NCBI RefSeq assembly: GCF_003432385.1
Contig: NZ_CP031841.1
Coordinates: 3,449,579-3,513,578 of the forward strand
Reading direction: 5' to 3'
Length of the DNA stretch: 64,000 bases
From: Breoghania sp. L-A4
GTDB taxonomy: Bacteria > Pseudomonadota > Alphaproteobacteria > Rhizobiales > Stappiaceae
The translations under genes were made by a program, and so were the position numbers. How positions within the stretch are numbered: position 1 is the first letter of the stretch; each line of letters opens with the position of its first letter. The notes under the pieces are model-generated. The model was not told where the DNA came from. It did not search any database and was given only the letters and a program-made list of their open reading frames with translations. Below are positions 1-8,240 of the stretch, in pieces.

Positions 1-1263
1 GGCATCAAGACGCTGGAAGCGGCTGACAACGGCCTGACCTCGATCACCAAGACGCTGGAGTCGATGAAGTCGACCCTCAGCCAGGCCCGCCAGGACAAGT
101 CCTTCGAGACCTCGTCCTTCACGATCGATTCCGCGACGATCGGCACGGCGACCGCTGAAACCCTGTCGATCTCCGGTGGCGCCGTCGGCACCACGCCGGT
201 CGATGTGGCTCTGAACACGGCCGATGTCGCGGCCACGGCGGCCACGCTCACCGGTGCCGGTGGCACGGATCTGTCGGTTGCAGATCCTGATCTGAGCGCC
301 CTCGCTGGCGAAACCCTGACCCTGTCTGACGGGACCAACACCGTCGCCTACACCTTCACCGGCTCGGCTACGGGTCAGAAGGCCGCTCTGGAAAGTGCTC
401 TCAGCGCCAGTGGCTTCACCACCGCCGGCACCGCGGGTGGTCTTGATGTCAGCCGTGCGGACGGCGCCAATGTGACCGTCACGACAACCAACGCCTCGGT
501 CGATGCCGTGATTGGCCTTGCCAACAACGACGTCAGTGTTGACGGTGTGGCGGGGACAACCGGTACGGTGAAGACGGTGGACGAACTCGTCACCGCGATC
601 AACGCCGACTCCAGCCTCGCGGGCGCTGTGCGAGCGTCGAACGACAACGGCAAGCTGCGCATCGAGAACCAGTCGACGCAGGATCTCACGCTCACGGGTA
701 CTGGTACCGGTGGTATTGACGGCAGCGCCGGCACCAGCACCATCGACGGAAACTCCGTGCGTGCCGATCTGTCGACGCAGTTCAACGAGCTGCGCGATCA
801 GCTCGACAAGCTGTCGGATGATGCCTCCTTCAACGGTATCAACCTGCTGCGCGGCGACAACCTGAAGCTGACGTTCAACGAAACCAGCACGTCGACCATC
901 GACATTCAGACGAAGAATGGCGAGACGGTCAACTCGGCGACGCTGGGCATCAACGACATCGACGCTGTCGATCTCGACAGCGACGCCAACATCGACAGCC
1001 TGGTCTCGGGCGTGAAGGAAGCGCTCAACTCGGTCCGGTCGCAGTCGTCCGCGTTCGGTTCGAACCTGTCGATCGTGGAGAACCGTCAGGACTTCACGAA
1101 GATGATGATGAACACGCTGCAGACCGGCGCCGACAATCTGGTGCTGGCCGATGGCAACGAGGAAGCAGCCAACATGCTGGCCCTGCAGACCCGTCAGCAG
1201 CTGTCCTCGACGGCCCTGTCGCTCGCTTCGCAGGCCGATCAGGCTCCGCTGCGTCTCTTCTAA
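1..1263 (+). CDS. Flagellin, copy 1 (5' end outside window)
   Basis: Structural subunit of the flagellar filament, exported by the flagellar type III system. The frame is open from base 1 to a TAA at 1261-1263; alignment with the copy at 3725 shows that 69 codons are missing upstream, giving the same 489-residue length. The C-terminal D0 helix ends in QADQAPLRLF, typical of rhizobial flagellins. The central part carries the variable insert shared with copies 2 and 3. DNA flanks are almost identical to the copy at 3725, including the terminator, but a central tract around 509-620 matches copy 2 instead, suggesting gene conversion. Confidence 0.95.
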   Translation, partial: GIKTLEAADNGLTSITKTLESMKSTLSQARQDKSFETSSFTIDSATIGTATAETLSISGGAVGTTPVDVALNTADVAATAATLTGAGGTDLSVADPDLSALAGETLTLSDGTNTVAYTFTGSATGQKAALESALSASGFTTAGTAGGLDVSRADGANVTVTTTNASVDAVIGLANNDVSVDGVAGTTGTVKTVDELVTAINADSSLAGAVRASNDNGKLRIENQSTQDLTLTGTGTGGIDGSAGTSTIDGNSVRADLSTQFNELRDQLDKLSDDASFNGINLLRGDNLKLTFNETSTSTIDIQTKNGETVNSATLGINDIDAVDLDSDANIDSLVSGVKEALNSVRSQSSAFGSNLSIVENRQDFTKMMMNTLQTGADNLVLADGNEEAANMLALQTRQQLSSTALSLASQADQAPLRLF

Positions 1264-1288
1264 TCGTCGCAGCATCTCAAGAAAATCG

Positions 1289-1320
1289 AACGGCGGGGCC
1301 ACTGGCTCCGCCGTTTTTTT
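1289..1320 (+). terminator. Intrinsic terminator of flagellin copy 1
   Basis: An 8-bp stem (AACGGCGG pairing with CCGCCGTT) is followed by a run of T. The 60 bases after the stop codon, including this hairpin, are repeated after the flagellin ending at 5194. Confidence 0.9.
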
Positions 1321-1345
1321 GATGACAAAGCCCCCGACCTCTCCT

Positions 1346-1443
1346 TCGTCATGCTCGCCCGAGCATCCATAAGCGCTTGAAAAGAATGGATCCTCGGCAC
1401 AAGGCCGAGGATGACGAAGAGGCACAAGGCCGAGGATGACGAC
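1346..1443. repeat. Two-armed palindromic intergenic repeat
   Basis: The outer ends are inverted (CTTCGTCAT near 1346 and ATGACGAAG near 1412). Inside are two small hairpins, ATGCTCG/CGAGCAT at 1351-1366 and ATCCTCGG/CCGAGGAT at 1391-1413. The second arm is followed by a direct repeat of about 22 bases (1397-1418 and 1422-1443). The layout resembles the RIME-type palindromic elements common between genes in Rhizobiales. No coding potential is evident. Confidence 0.65.
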
Positions 1444-1471
1444 GATCGCGGAGGTGGCTTGTCAGCAGTCT

Positions 1472-1507
1472 GGCGGCGGGGCCCATTGGCTCCGCCGTTT
1501 CTCTTTT
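1472..1507 (+). repeat. Degenerate second copy of the flagellin terminator
   Basis: The stretch repeats the terminator found at 1289-1320 with a few changes: a GGCGG/CCGCC stem with the same ATTGGCT-like loop, then a C-interrupted T tract. It lies just beyond the palindromic repeat, as if the flagellin 3' end had been duplicated. The rest of the gap to 1841 holds an AT-rich promoter and leader region. Confidence 0.6.
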
Positions 1508-1797
1508 ACAATGAACGCGGCGCCCGCCGCGCCGCTTTTCACAACATCAATTCCATCCCTGGCCGCTTCGCAGAGCGCTCCGCCCGTGCTGTCGGCACCC
1601 GCGGCGCCATATTTGCCCGAACGCCCCCATCCGGCACCCCCTCCCGACAAATACGGCGCGCCTCCAAAAAATTAACCATATCACGGCGATTTCTGCCAGC
1701 GTCAACACTGCCTATAGGTAGTAAAACTGGCGGAATTTCGCCGAAAATGGACCAAAATTAGCGTCTCGTTAAGCATACGAAATTAGTTAATGACGGG

Positions 1798-1836
1798 CTC
1801 CCAGAAGGGAGTGGTTTTTCGTTCCAAGAAAGGGAA
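1798..1836 (+). promoter_or_regulatory. Flagellin copy 2 mRNA leader with two hairpins
   Basis: Hairpin 1 is CTCCCAGAAGGGAG (1798-1811). Hairpin 2 pairs GTTCC with GGAAC (1821-1836) and contains the AGGGA ribosome binding site just before the ATG at 1842. The same two-hairpin layout precedes the flagellin at 3725. FlbT is known in Caulobacter to bind a flagellin mRNA leader; that it acts on this element is inference. Confidence 0.6.
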
Positions 1837-1841
1837 CCTAC

Positions 1842-3310
1842 ATGTCTGACATCACGCTCTCCGCCGGTGTCCGCCAGAACCTGCTGTCGCTGCAGAACAC
1901 AGCCGACCTGATGGCGTTGACCCAGAACCGTCTCGCCACCGGCAAGAAGGTCAACTCGGCCCTCGACAACCCGACCAGCTTTTTCACCGCCTCCTCGCTG
2001 CAGGCCCGCTCGAACGACCTGTCGGCGCTGTTGGACGGCATGTCGAACGGCATCAAGACGCTGGAAGCGGCCGACAACGGCCTGACCTCGATCACCAAGA
2101 CTCTGGAATCGATGAAGTCGACATTGAGCCAGGCGCGCCAGGACAAGTCGTTCGAGACGAGTTCCTACATCATCGACGACGCCACCATCGGAACGGCGAT
2201 TGCCAAAACGCTGTCGATCTCCGGCGGTGCTGTCGGCGTCACCCCAATCCCGTGGACCTGAACACGGCCGATGTCGCGGCCACACCGGCCACGCTCACCG
2301 GTGCCGGCGGTACCGATCTGTCGGTCGCCGATCCGGATCTGAGCGCCCTCACCGGCGAAACCCTGACCCTGTCGGACGGCACCAACACCGTCAGCTACAC
2401 CTTCACCGGTTCGGCAACGGGCCAGAAGGCCGCTCTTGAATCGGCCCTCAGCGCCAGTGGCTTCACCACCGCCGGCACCGCGGGTGGTCTTGACGTCAGC
2501 CGTGCGGACGGCGCCAATGTGACCGTCACGACAACCAACGCCTCGGTCGATGCCGTGATTGGCCTTGCCAACAACGACGTCAGTGTTGACGGTGTGGCGG
2601 GGACAACCGGTGCGGTGAAGACCGTCGATGAACTGGTCACCGCGATCAACGCCGACTCCAGCCTCGCGGGCGCCGTGCGCGCGTCGAACGACAATGGCAA
2701 GCTGCGCATCGAGAACCAGTCAACCCAGGATCTCACGGTCACGGGCACCGGCACCGGCGGCATTGACGGCAGCGCGGGCACCAGCACCATCGGTGGCAAC
2801 TCGGTGCGGGCCGATCTGGCCACGCAGTTCAACGAGTTGCGCGATCAGCTCGACAAGATTTCCGATGATGCGTCGTTCAACGGCACCAACCTGCTGCGCG
2901 GCGACAATCTCAAGCTGACCTTCAACGAGACCTCGACGTCGACCATCGACATTCAGACGAAGAATGGCGAGACGGTCAACTCGGCGACGCTGGGCATCAG
3001 CGACATCACCGCCGTCGATCTCGACAGCGACGTCAACATCGACGTCCTGGTTGCCCAGGTGAAGGAAGCCCTCAACGATGTGCGATCGCAATCGTCGGCG
3101 TTTGGTTCCAACCTGTCGATCGTCGAGAACCGCCAGGAGTTCACCAAGAAGATGATGAACACCCTGCAAACCGGCGCTGACAATCTGGTGCTGGCCGACG
3201 GCAACGAGGAAGCAGCCAACATGCTGGCCCTGCAGACCCGCCAGCAGTTGTCATCGACCGCCCTGTCGCTGGCCTCGCAGGCCGACCAGGCGCCGCTGCA
3301 GCTGTTCTAG
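1842..3310 (+). CDS. Flagellin, copy 2 (one-base frameshift near 2250)
   Basis: Filament subunit. The start is the ATG at 1842, beginning MSDITLSAGVRQN as in copies 3 and 4. The frame breaks at a CCC run (2249-2251): frame 1 stops at 2261 while the rest of the protein continues in another frame to 3310. Adding one C restores a 489-residue protein co-linear with copies 1 and 3, reading VTPIPVDLNTADVA through the junction. It ends QADQAPLQLF. Because ten other genes here have the same kind of lesion, sequence error is likelier than a pseudogene, although a real inactivated paralogue is possible in a duplicated array. Confidence 0.88.
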
Positions 3311-3338
3311 CTTCAGACGCCGATTCCAAAACGACCGG

Positions 3339-3366
3339 CGGCGGGGCGAAAGTCCCGCCGTTTTTT
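3339..3366 (+). terminator. Intrinsic terminator of flagellin copy 2
   Basis: A stem CGGCGGG/CCCGCCG with an 8-base loop is followed by TTTTTT. A partial echo of the loop and right arm (GCGAAAGTCCCGCC) recurs about 27 bases downstream. Confidence 0.9.
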
Positions 3367-3680
3367 GTTGTCCATGCGAAAGTCCCGCCCCTCGGCTTTC
3401 ATCGCCCTTGGGCACAGGAGTCGCCGCTCGCAAGCGCGCGACTTTACAAAAAACCAAGCAAATACAAGCCGAAACGGCACGAGGTCGCCTCTCGCGCCAC
3501 AGAAGGGCCGGCGCCTACGCGTCTACGCACGGTTCCTCACGTCAACAACTGCGACGAGAATATTCGCATGCCATTTTTGCCTCCCGGATTTTTCATCCGG
3601 TCGGAAAAAACCCCAGCAAAACCGCGCGGTCCGTAGGCATTTACATCTCGTTAATTCCTCTCATGCAGTTATTGGCGATC
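3367..3680 (+). other. Non-coding gap upstream of flagellin copy 3
   Basis: The translation can be extended upstream of 3725 in the same frame, but it shows no flagellin homology and the conserved MSDITLSAG start is at 3725. A short inverted repeat CCGGATTTTTCATCCGG lies near 3584-3601. I cannot identify a promoter with confidence. Confidence 0.5.
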
Positions 3681-3719
3681 CTCCCAGAAGGGAGTTGTCG
3701 TTAATTCCAAGAAGGAATT
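3681..3719 (+). promoter_or_regulatory. Flagellin copy 3 mRNA leader with two hairpins
   Basis: CTCCCAGAAGGGAG (3681-3694) is identical to hairpin 1 of copy 2. A second hairpin pairs AATTCC with GGAATT (3703-3718) and holds the AAGGAA ribosome binding site. The stem bases of hairpin 2 differ from copy 2 while pairing and the AAGA loop are kept, which hints at a functional RNA structure. Confidence 0.6.
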
Positions 3720-3724
3720 CAGTT

Positions 3725-5194
3725 ATGTCAGATATCACCCTCTCGGCTGGCGTACGCCAGAATCTGCTCTCGCTGCAGAACACCGCCGATTTGATGGGCA
3801 CCACCCAGAACCGTCTCGCCACCGGCAAGAAGGTCAACTCGGCCCTCGACAACCCGACCAACTTCTTCACGGCGTCTTCCTTGCAGTCGCGTTCCAACGA
3901 CCTGTCGCAGCTGATGGACGGCATGTCCAACGGCATCAAGACGCTGGAAGCGGCTGACAACGGCCTGACCTCGATCACCAAGACGCTGGAGTCGATGAAG
4001 TCGACCCTCAGCCAGGCCCGCCAGGACAAGTCCTTCGAGACCTCGTCCTTCACGATCGATTCCGCGACGATCGGCACGGCGACCGCTGAAACCCTGTCGA
4101 TCTCCGGTGGCGCCGTCGGCACCACGCCGGTCGATGTGGCTCTGAACACGGCCGATGTCGCGGCCACGGCGGCCACGCTCACCGGCGCCGGCGGCACGGA
4201 TCTGTCGGTTGCAGATCCTGATCTGAGCGCCCTCGCTGGCGAAACCCTGACCCTGTCTGACGGGACCAACACCGTCGCCTACACCTTCACCGGCTCGGCT
4301 ACGGGTCAGAAGGCCGCTCTGGAAAGTGCTCTCAGCGCCAGTGGCTTCACCACCGCCGGCACCGCGGGTGGTCTTGACGTCAGCCGTGCGGACGGCGCCA
4401 ATGTGACCGTCACGACAACCAACGCCTCGGTCGATGCCGTGATCGGCCTTGCCAACAACGACGTCAGCACCGACGGTGTGGTCGCGACGACCGGTACGGT
4501 GAAGACGGTGGACGAACTCGTCACCGCGATCAACGCCAACACCAGCCTCTCGGGCGCTGTGCGAGCGTCGAACGACAACGGCAAGCTGCGCATCGAGAAC
4601 CAGTCGACGCAGGATCTCACGCTCACGGGTACTGGTACCGGTGGTATTGACGGCAGCGCCGGCACCAGCACCATCGACGGAAACTCCGTGCGTGCCGATC
4701 TGTCGACGCAGTTCAACGAGCTGCGCGATCAGCTCGACAAGCTGTCGGATGATGCCTCCTTCAACGGTATCAACCTGCTGCGCGGCGACAACCTGAAGCT
4801 GACCTTCAACGAAACCAGCACGTCGACCATCGACATTCAGACGAAGAATGGCGAGACGGTCAACTCGGCGACGCTGGGCATCAGCGACATCGAAGCTGTC
4901 GATCTGGACAGCGACGCCAACATCGACAGTCTGGTCTCGGGCGTGAAGGAAGCGCTTAACTCGGTCCGGTCGCAGTCGTCCGCGTTCGGTTCGAACCTGT
5001 CGATCGTGGAGAACCGTCAGGACTTCACGAAGATGATGATGAACACGCTGCAGACCGGCGCCGACAATCTGGTGCTGGCCGACGGCAACGAGGAAGCAGC
5101 CAACATGCTGGCTCTGCAGACCCGTCAGCAGCTGTCCTCGACGGCCCTGTCGCTCGCTTCGCAGGCCGATCAGGCTCCGCTGCGTCTCTTCTAA
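3725..5194 (+). CDS. Flagellin, copy 3
   Basis: Intact 489-residue flagellin. The ATG at 3725 is chosen because it begins MSDITLSAGVRQN like the other copies and follows a ribosome binding site. The N-terminal D0/D1 helices span about residues 1-105, the variable central insert about 110-290, and C-terminal D1/D0 helices run to QADQAPLRLF. It shares long stretches of nearly identical DNA with copy 1. In the central segment it differs: copy 3 reads NNDVSTDGVVATTG where copies 1 and 2 read NNDVSVDGVAGTTG. Confidence 0.97.
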   Translation: MSDITLSAGVRQNLLSLQNTADLMGTTQNRLATGKKVNSALDNPTNFFTASSLQSRSNDLSQLMDGMSNGIKTLEAADNGLTSITKTLESMKSTLSQARQDKSFETSSFTIDSATIGTATAETLSISGGAVGTTPVDVALNTADVAATAATLTGAGGTDLSVADPDLSALAGETLTLSDGTNTVAYTFTGSATGQKAALESALSASGFTTAGTAGGLDVSRADGANVTVTTTNASVDAVIGLANNDVSTDGVVATTGTVKTVDELVTAINANTSLSGAVRASNDNGKLRIENQSTQDLTLTGTGTGGIDGSAGTSTIDGNSVRADLSTQFNELRDQLDKLSDDASFNGINLLRGDNLKLTFNETSTSTIDIQTKNGETVNSATLGISDIEAVDLDSDANIDSLVSGVKEALNSVRSQSSAFGSNLSIVENRQDFTKMMMNTLQTGADNLVLADGNEEAANMLALQTRQQLSSTALSLASQADQAPLRLF

Positions 5195-5219
5195 TCGTCG
5201 CAGCATCTCAAGAAAATCG

Positions 5220-5251
5220 AACGGCGGGGCCACTGGCTCCGCCGTTTTTTT
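5220..5251 (+). terminator. Intrinsic terminator of flagellin copy 3
   Basis: AACGGCGG/CCGCCGTT stem plus a T run, the same sequence as the terminator at 1289-1320. Confidence 0.9.
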
Positions 5252-5564
5252 GTGCCCGATTTCCCCACCTACAACACTTATTTTCCCGGGCGTAGTCCCG
5301 ATCCCCGCATCAAATCTGTCTTGCGCCCTGTCCAACGCCCGTTGCGCAAATGCTTGCGCGCGAGCGGCACGCAAACCTGCTCAGCGCAAAGGTCCTCCAT
5401 CAGAACGACAAGCATCCGAGGCGGCTTTTACGGCCAATACTGCCAAGTGTAATTCCGTCAAGACGCGGTTTCACTTGGTATTAATAAACTGCTAACGTTC
5501 CTGATCACACGAATCGCCAGCTCTGCAAAAGGAGCCCGATTCATCCCCAGACCGGGAACGCAAC
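5252..5564 (+). other. Non-coding gap upstream of flagellin copy 4
   Basis: An AT-richer stretch near 5450-5500 probably carries the promoter of the next flagellin. The two-hairpin leader of copies 2 and 3 is not recognisable here. Only a weak CCC/GGG pairing occurs just before the start codon. Confidence 0.5.
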
Positions 5565-7022
5565 ATGTCTGATATCACCCTCTCCGCCGGCGTCCGCCAA
5601 AACCTTCTTTCGCTGCAAAAGACAGCGGATCTGATGGCCACGACCCAGAATCGCCTGGCCACCGGCAAGAAGGTGAACACGGCGCTCGACAACGCGACGA
5701 ATTTTTTCACGGCCTCTTCACTGCAAGCGCGTTCGAACGAGCTGTCCGCGCTGATGGACGGCATGTCCAACGGCGTCAAGACGCTGGAGGCGGCCGACAA
5801 CGGCCTGACCTCGATCACCAAGACGCTGGAATCCATGCAGTCGACCCTGCGCCAGGCGCGTCAGGACAAGACGTTCCAGACATCCACCTACACTCTCGGC
5901 CTCGGCGCCACACCGGCCGGCACGGAAATGCTGTCGTTCTCGGGTGGCTCGGTTGGCACGACGGCTGTCGACGTCGACCTGACGACGAACACCGCCGCGG
6001 CCGCCACCACGGCCTCGACCGCGACCGGGCTGACCGGAGGCACGACGCTGGCCGCCGCGGGCTTCGCCAACGGCGAAACCCTGATCATCGGCGATGGCAC
6101 GGACACGGTGACCTACACCGTGGGCACCGCCGCGACGGAGGATCTGGACGACCTGATCAGCGCGATCAACCTTGATGCCAATGTCGACGTCACAGCCTCG
6201 ATCGATCCGACGACGGGCGCCTTCACCCTGACCGCCGACGACAACACCCAGGCGATCACCGTCGGTGGCACCGGCGCGATCGCCGGCCTGGCGGCGCAGG
6301 GCGTGCCGGCGGCCGTCAACGAGGCGTTGACCGTCGACCAGATCGTCGCGTCGATCAACAGCGACGTGGACCTCAAGGGCAAGGTCCGCGCGACCAACGA
6401 CAGCGGCAGCCTGCGCATCGAGAACCAGTCGACTCAGGAACTGACCGTCACCGGCGTCACAACCACCGGCACGATTGATGGTGACACCGGCACATCGGCG
6501 ATCGGCGGCAACACCATTCGCGCCGAATTGGCCACACAGTTCAATGAGTTGCGAGATCAGCTCGACAAGCTGTCGGATGACGCGTCCTACAATGGCGTCA
6601 ACCTGCTGCGTGGCGACCTGCTGCGCCTGACGTTCAACGAGACCGACACCTCGACCATCGACATTCAGACCAAGAACGCCGAAGCGCTGAACTCCGCCTA
6701 TCTGAACCTCGGCGACATCGTCGCCCAGGATCTCGACAGCGACAACGATATCGATGCGCTCATCTCCACGGTCAAAGCGGGGCTGAACACGGTTCGGTCG
6801 CAGTCCTCCGCCTTCGGTTCGAACCTGTCGATCGTCGAGAACCGGCGCGATTTCACCAAGGCGATGATGAACACGCTGCAAACCGGCGCCGACAACCTGG
6901 TGCTGGCCGACGGCAACGAGGAGGCGGCCAACATGCTGGCACTTCAGACCCGTCAGCAACTGTCCTCGACCGCCCTGTCACTGGCCTCGCAGGCCGATCA
7001 GGCTCCGCTGCAGCTGTTCTAG
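5565..7022 (+). CDS. Flagellin, copy 4 (divergent)
   Basis: Intact 485-residue flagellin starting MSDITLSAGVRQN and ending QADQAPLQLF. Its D0/D1 ends are close to the other copies, but the central region is different in sequence (a GETLIIGDGTDTVTYTVG-type flagellin IN repeat followed by a second module). It is therefore an older paralogue than copies 1-3. It has its own leader and terminator. All four copies probably contribute to one filament, but their relative use cannot be read from sequence. Confidence 0.96.
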   Translation: MSDITLSAGVRQNLLSLQKTADLMATTQNRLATGKKVNTALDNATNFFTASSLQARSNELSALMDGMSNGVKTLEAADNGLTSITKTLESMQSTLRQARQDKTFQTSTYTLGLGATPAGTEMLSFSGGSVGTTAVDVDLTTNTAAAATTASTATGLTGGTTLAAAGFANGETLIIGDGTDTVTYTVGTAATEDLDDLISAINLDANVDVTASIDPTTGAFTLTADDNTQAITVGGTGAIAGLAAQGVPAAVNEALTVDQIVASINSDVDLKGKVRATNDSGSLRIENQSTQELTVTGVTTTGTIDGDTGTSAIGGNTIRAELATQFNELRDQLDKLSDDASYNGVNLLRGDLLRLTFNETDTSTIDIQTKNAEALNSAYLNLGDIVAQDLDSDNDIDALISTVKAGLNTVRSQSSAFGSNLSIVENRRDFTKAMMNTLQTGADNLVLADGNEEAANMLALQTRQQLSSTALSLASQADQAPLQLF

Positions 7023-7027
7023 CTCCC

Positions 7028-7061
7028 TTTCCGGCCGGGTACGCGAATATCCGGCCGGAAA
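7028..7061 (+). terminator. Hairpin after flagellin copy 4
   Basis: A perfect 11-bp stem (TTTCCGGCCGG/CCGGCCGGAAA) starts six bases after the stop codon. There is no T run after it, so it may stabilise the 3' end rather than terminate. Confidence 0.65.
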
Positions 7062-7370
7062 CGCTACGGGCGCGACGACTTGCCTGATGGCGCCGGTTAC
7101 ATATTCTCCCGACCGTTTCACGGCGACTGTCTGGCGGCGCATCCGGTGTGCCGTTCACCGCGCCTCATTTCCTCAGTTTTCCCGCGCATCAAATCAACAA
7201 CACATTGAATTCGGCGCGCTTATCGCAACGAAACGACACCAGCATGCCGGTTTCGCACTGGTAGTTCTACGTCAACCTGATAAGCTTGCCACCGATGGTG
7301 CCAGCGCGCTGTATTGTTCCGGCACGGATCGTCAACACAGCTTCAATCAATAACCGCGATACCGGTCACC
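7062..7370 (+). other. Non-coding gap upstream of flbT
   Basis: No gene is visible. The region probably contains the flbT-flaF promoter, but no clear sigma-54 or sigma-28 element was found. Confidence 0.45.
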
Positions 7371-7865
7371 ATGGCTCTGAAAATCGAATTAAAACCCGGC
7401 GAACGCTTTATACTGGGATCCAGCGTTATTACGAATGGAGATCACAGGACGCGCCTGTTTATATCAGGCGACGCACCGATCCTGCGTGAGAAGGACATCC
7501 TGACCAAGGAGACGGCCGATACGCCGGCCAAACGCATATACCTTGTCGTCCAGCTCATATACCTGGATCAGGATTCACGTCCACATCAGGATCTCTATTT
7601 CGATCTTGTCGATGACTTTCTCAAGGCGGCGCCGAGCTCTTTCCCGCTTATCGACACCATCAATAACAAGATCTTAACGGGTTCGCTCTATCATGCTCTT
7701 AAAGATGCGAAGATGCTGATAGACTATGAGCAGGAGTTGATCGGGCATGCACAATCAGGCGGCAACGGCTTACCAAAGAATGAGCCAGGTCGCAGTCAGT
7801 CCCCGGGACCTGGAGGCAACCCTGCTGATGAAAGCGGCGGCTCAGCTCCAGACACTAAAGGATGA
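7371..7865 (+). CDS. flbT: FlbT, flagellin mRNA regulator
   Basis: Post-transcriptional regulator that in Caulobacter binds the flagellin mRNA leader and promotes its decay until hook assembly is complete. The start at 7371 gives MALKIELKPGERFILGS, the conserved FlbT beginning. Family signatures REKDIL, RIYLVVQL and LIDYEQELIG follow. The family usually ends soon after that last motif at about 135-150 residues; here 38 further codons run on inside flaF, giving 164 residues with a Gly/Pro/Ser-rich tail. It forms a regulatory pair with flaF next door, and the hairpin leaders upstream are candidate targets. Confidence 0.93.
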   Translation: MALKIELKPGERFILGSSVITNGDHRTRLFISGDAPILREKDILTKETADTPAKRIYLVVQLIYLDQDSRPHQDLYFDLVDDFLKAAPSSFPLIDTINNKILTGSLYHALKDAKMLIDYEQELIGHAQSGGNGLPKNEPGRSQSPGPGGNPADESGGSAPDTKG

Positions 7866-8118
7866 CTGGGACAACGCTTCGTCGGAGCTGATCCATGAGC
7901 GTCTGACCTATAATCGCCGTCTGTGGGTTTTCTTTCTTGCCGCCATCAAGGAAGAGGGCAACCCGCTCCCTGAGGCGATCAAGAACAACATTCTCAGCCT
8001 TGGCGTGTTCATCCTCAACCACACGATCGACACGGAATTGAAGCCGACTCCAGAACGGCTGACCGTGCTTATCACCATCAACCGCAATATCGCGGAAGGC
8101 CTGCGCAACCAGGGATAG
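7747..8118 (+). CDS. flaF: FlaF, flagellin synthesis regulator
   Basis: Small alphaproteobacterial protein (123 residues) needed for flagellin production or secretion and acting opposite to FlbT. It begins MHNQAATAYQRMSQ and has the family's central RLWVFF and LSLGVFI segments. The start lies 119 bases inside the flbT frame. In the rhizobia and Caulobacter that I recall, flaF precedes flbT, so the order here may be inverted. Confidence 0.92.
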   Translation: MHNQAATAYQRMSQVAVSPRDLEATLLMKAAAQLQTLKDDWDNASSELIHERLTYNRRLWVFFLAAIKEEGNPLPEAIKNNILSLGVFILNHTIDTELKPTPERLTVLITINRNIAEGLRNQG

Positions 8119-8163
8119 CAGCGCGGCCGCCCGCGGCCACCTGCTTCTCGTTGCACAACGAAG

Positions 8164-8194
8164 AACGCGCCGGGAGCGATCCACGGCGCGTTTT
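8164..8194 (+). terminator. Intrinsic terminator between flaF and flgL
   Basis: An 8-bp stem ACGCGCCG/CGGCGCGT followed by TTTT lies between the convergent flaF and flgL genes. Confidence 0.8.
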
Positions 8195-8240
8195 GCATTT
8201 CAAGTATCCTGGATGCTTCCGCGGCCCTGCGTCCCCGCCG

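Noticed and set aside
1720-1748. Sigma-28-like element (TAAA ... GCCGAAAA) upstream of flagellin 2
   Set aside because: The spacing is one base short of the FliA consensus, the second half is imperfect, and flagellins 3 and 4 show no equivalent.
2240-2262. Programmed frameshifting in flagellin 2
   Set aside because: There is no slippery heptamer and no stimulatory structure evident, and ten unrelated genes have the same type of lesion.
3728-5374. Long antisense open frame (over 500 codons) opposite flagellin 3
   Set aside because: It is a by-product of GC-rich codon bias opposite a conserved gene; the product has no recognisable family and the same effect occurs opposite the other flagellins.
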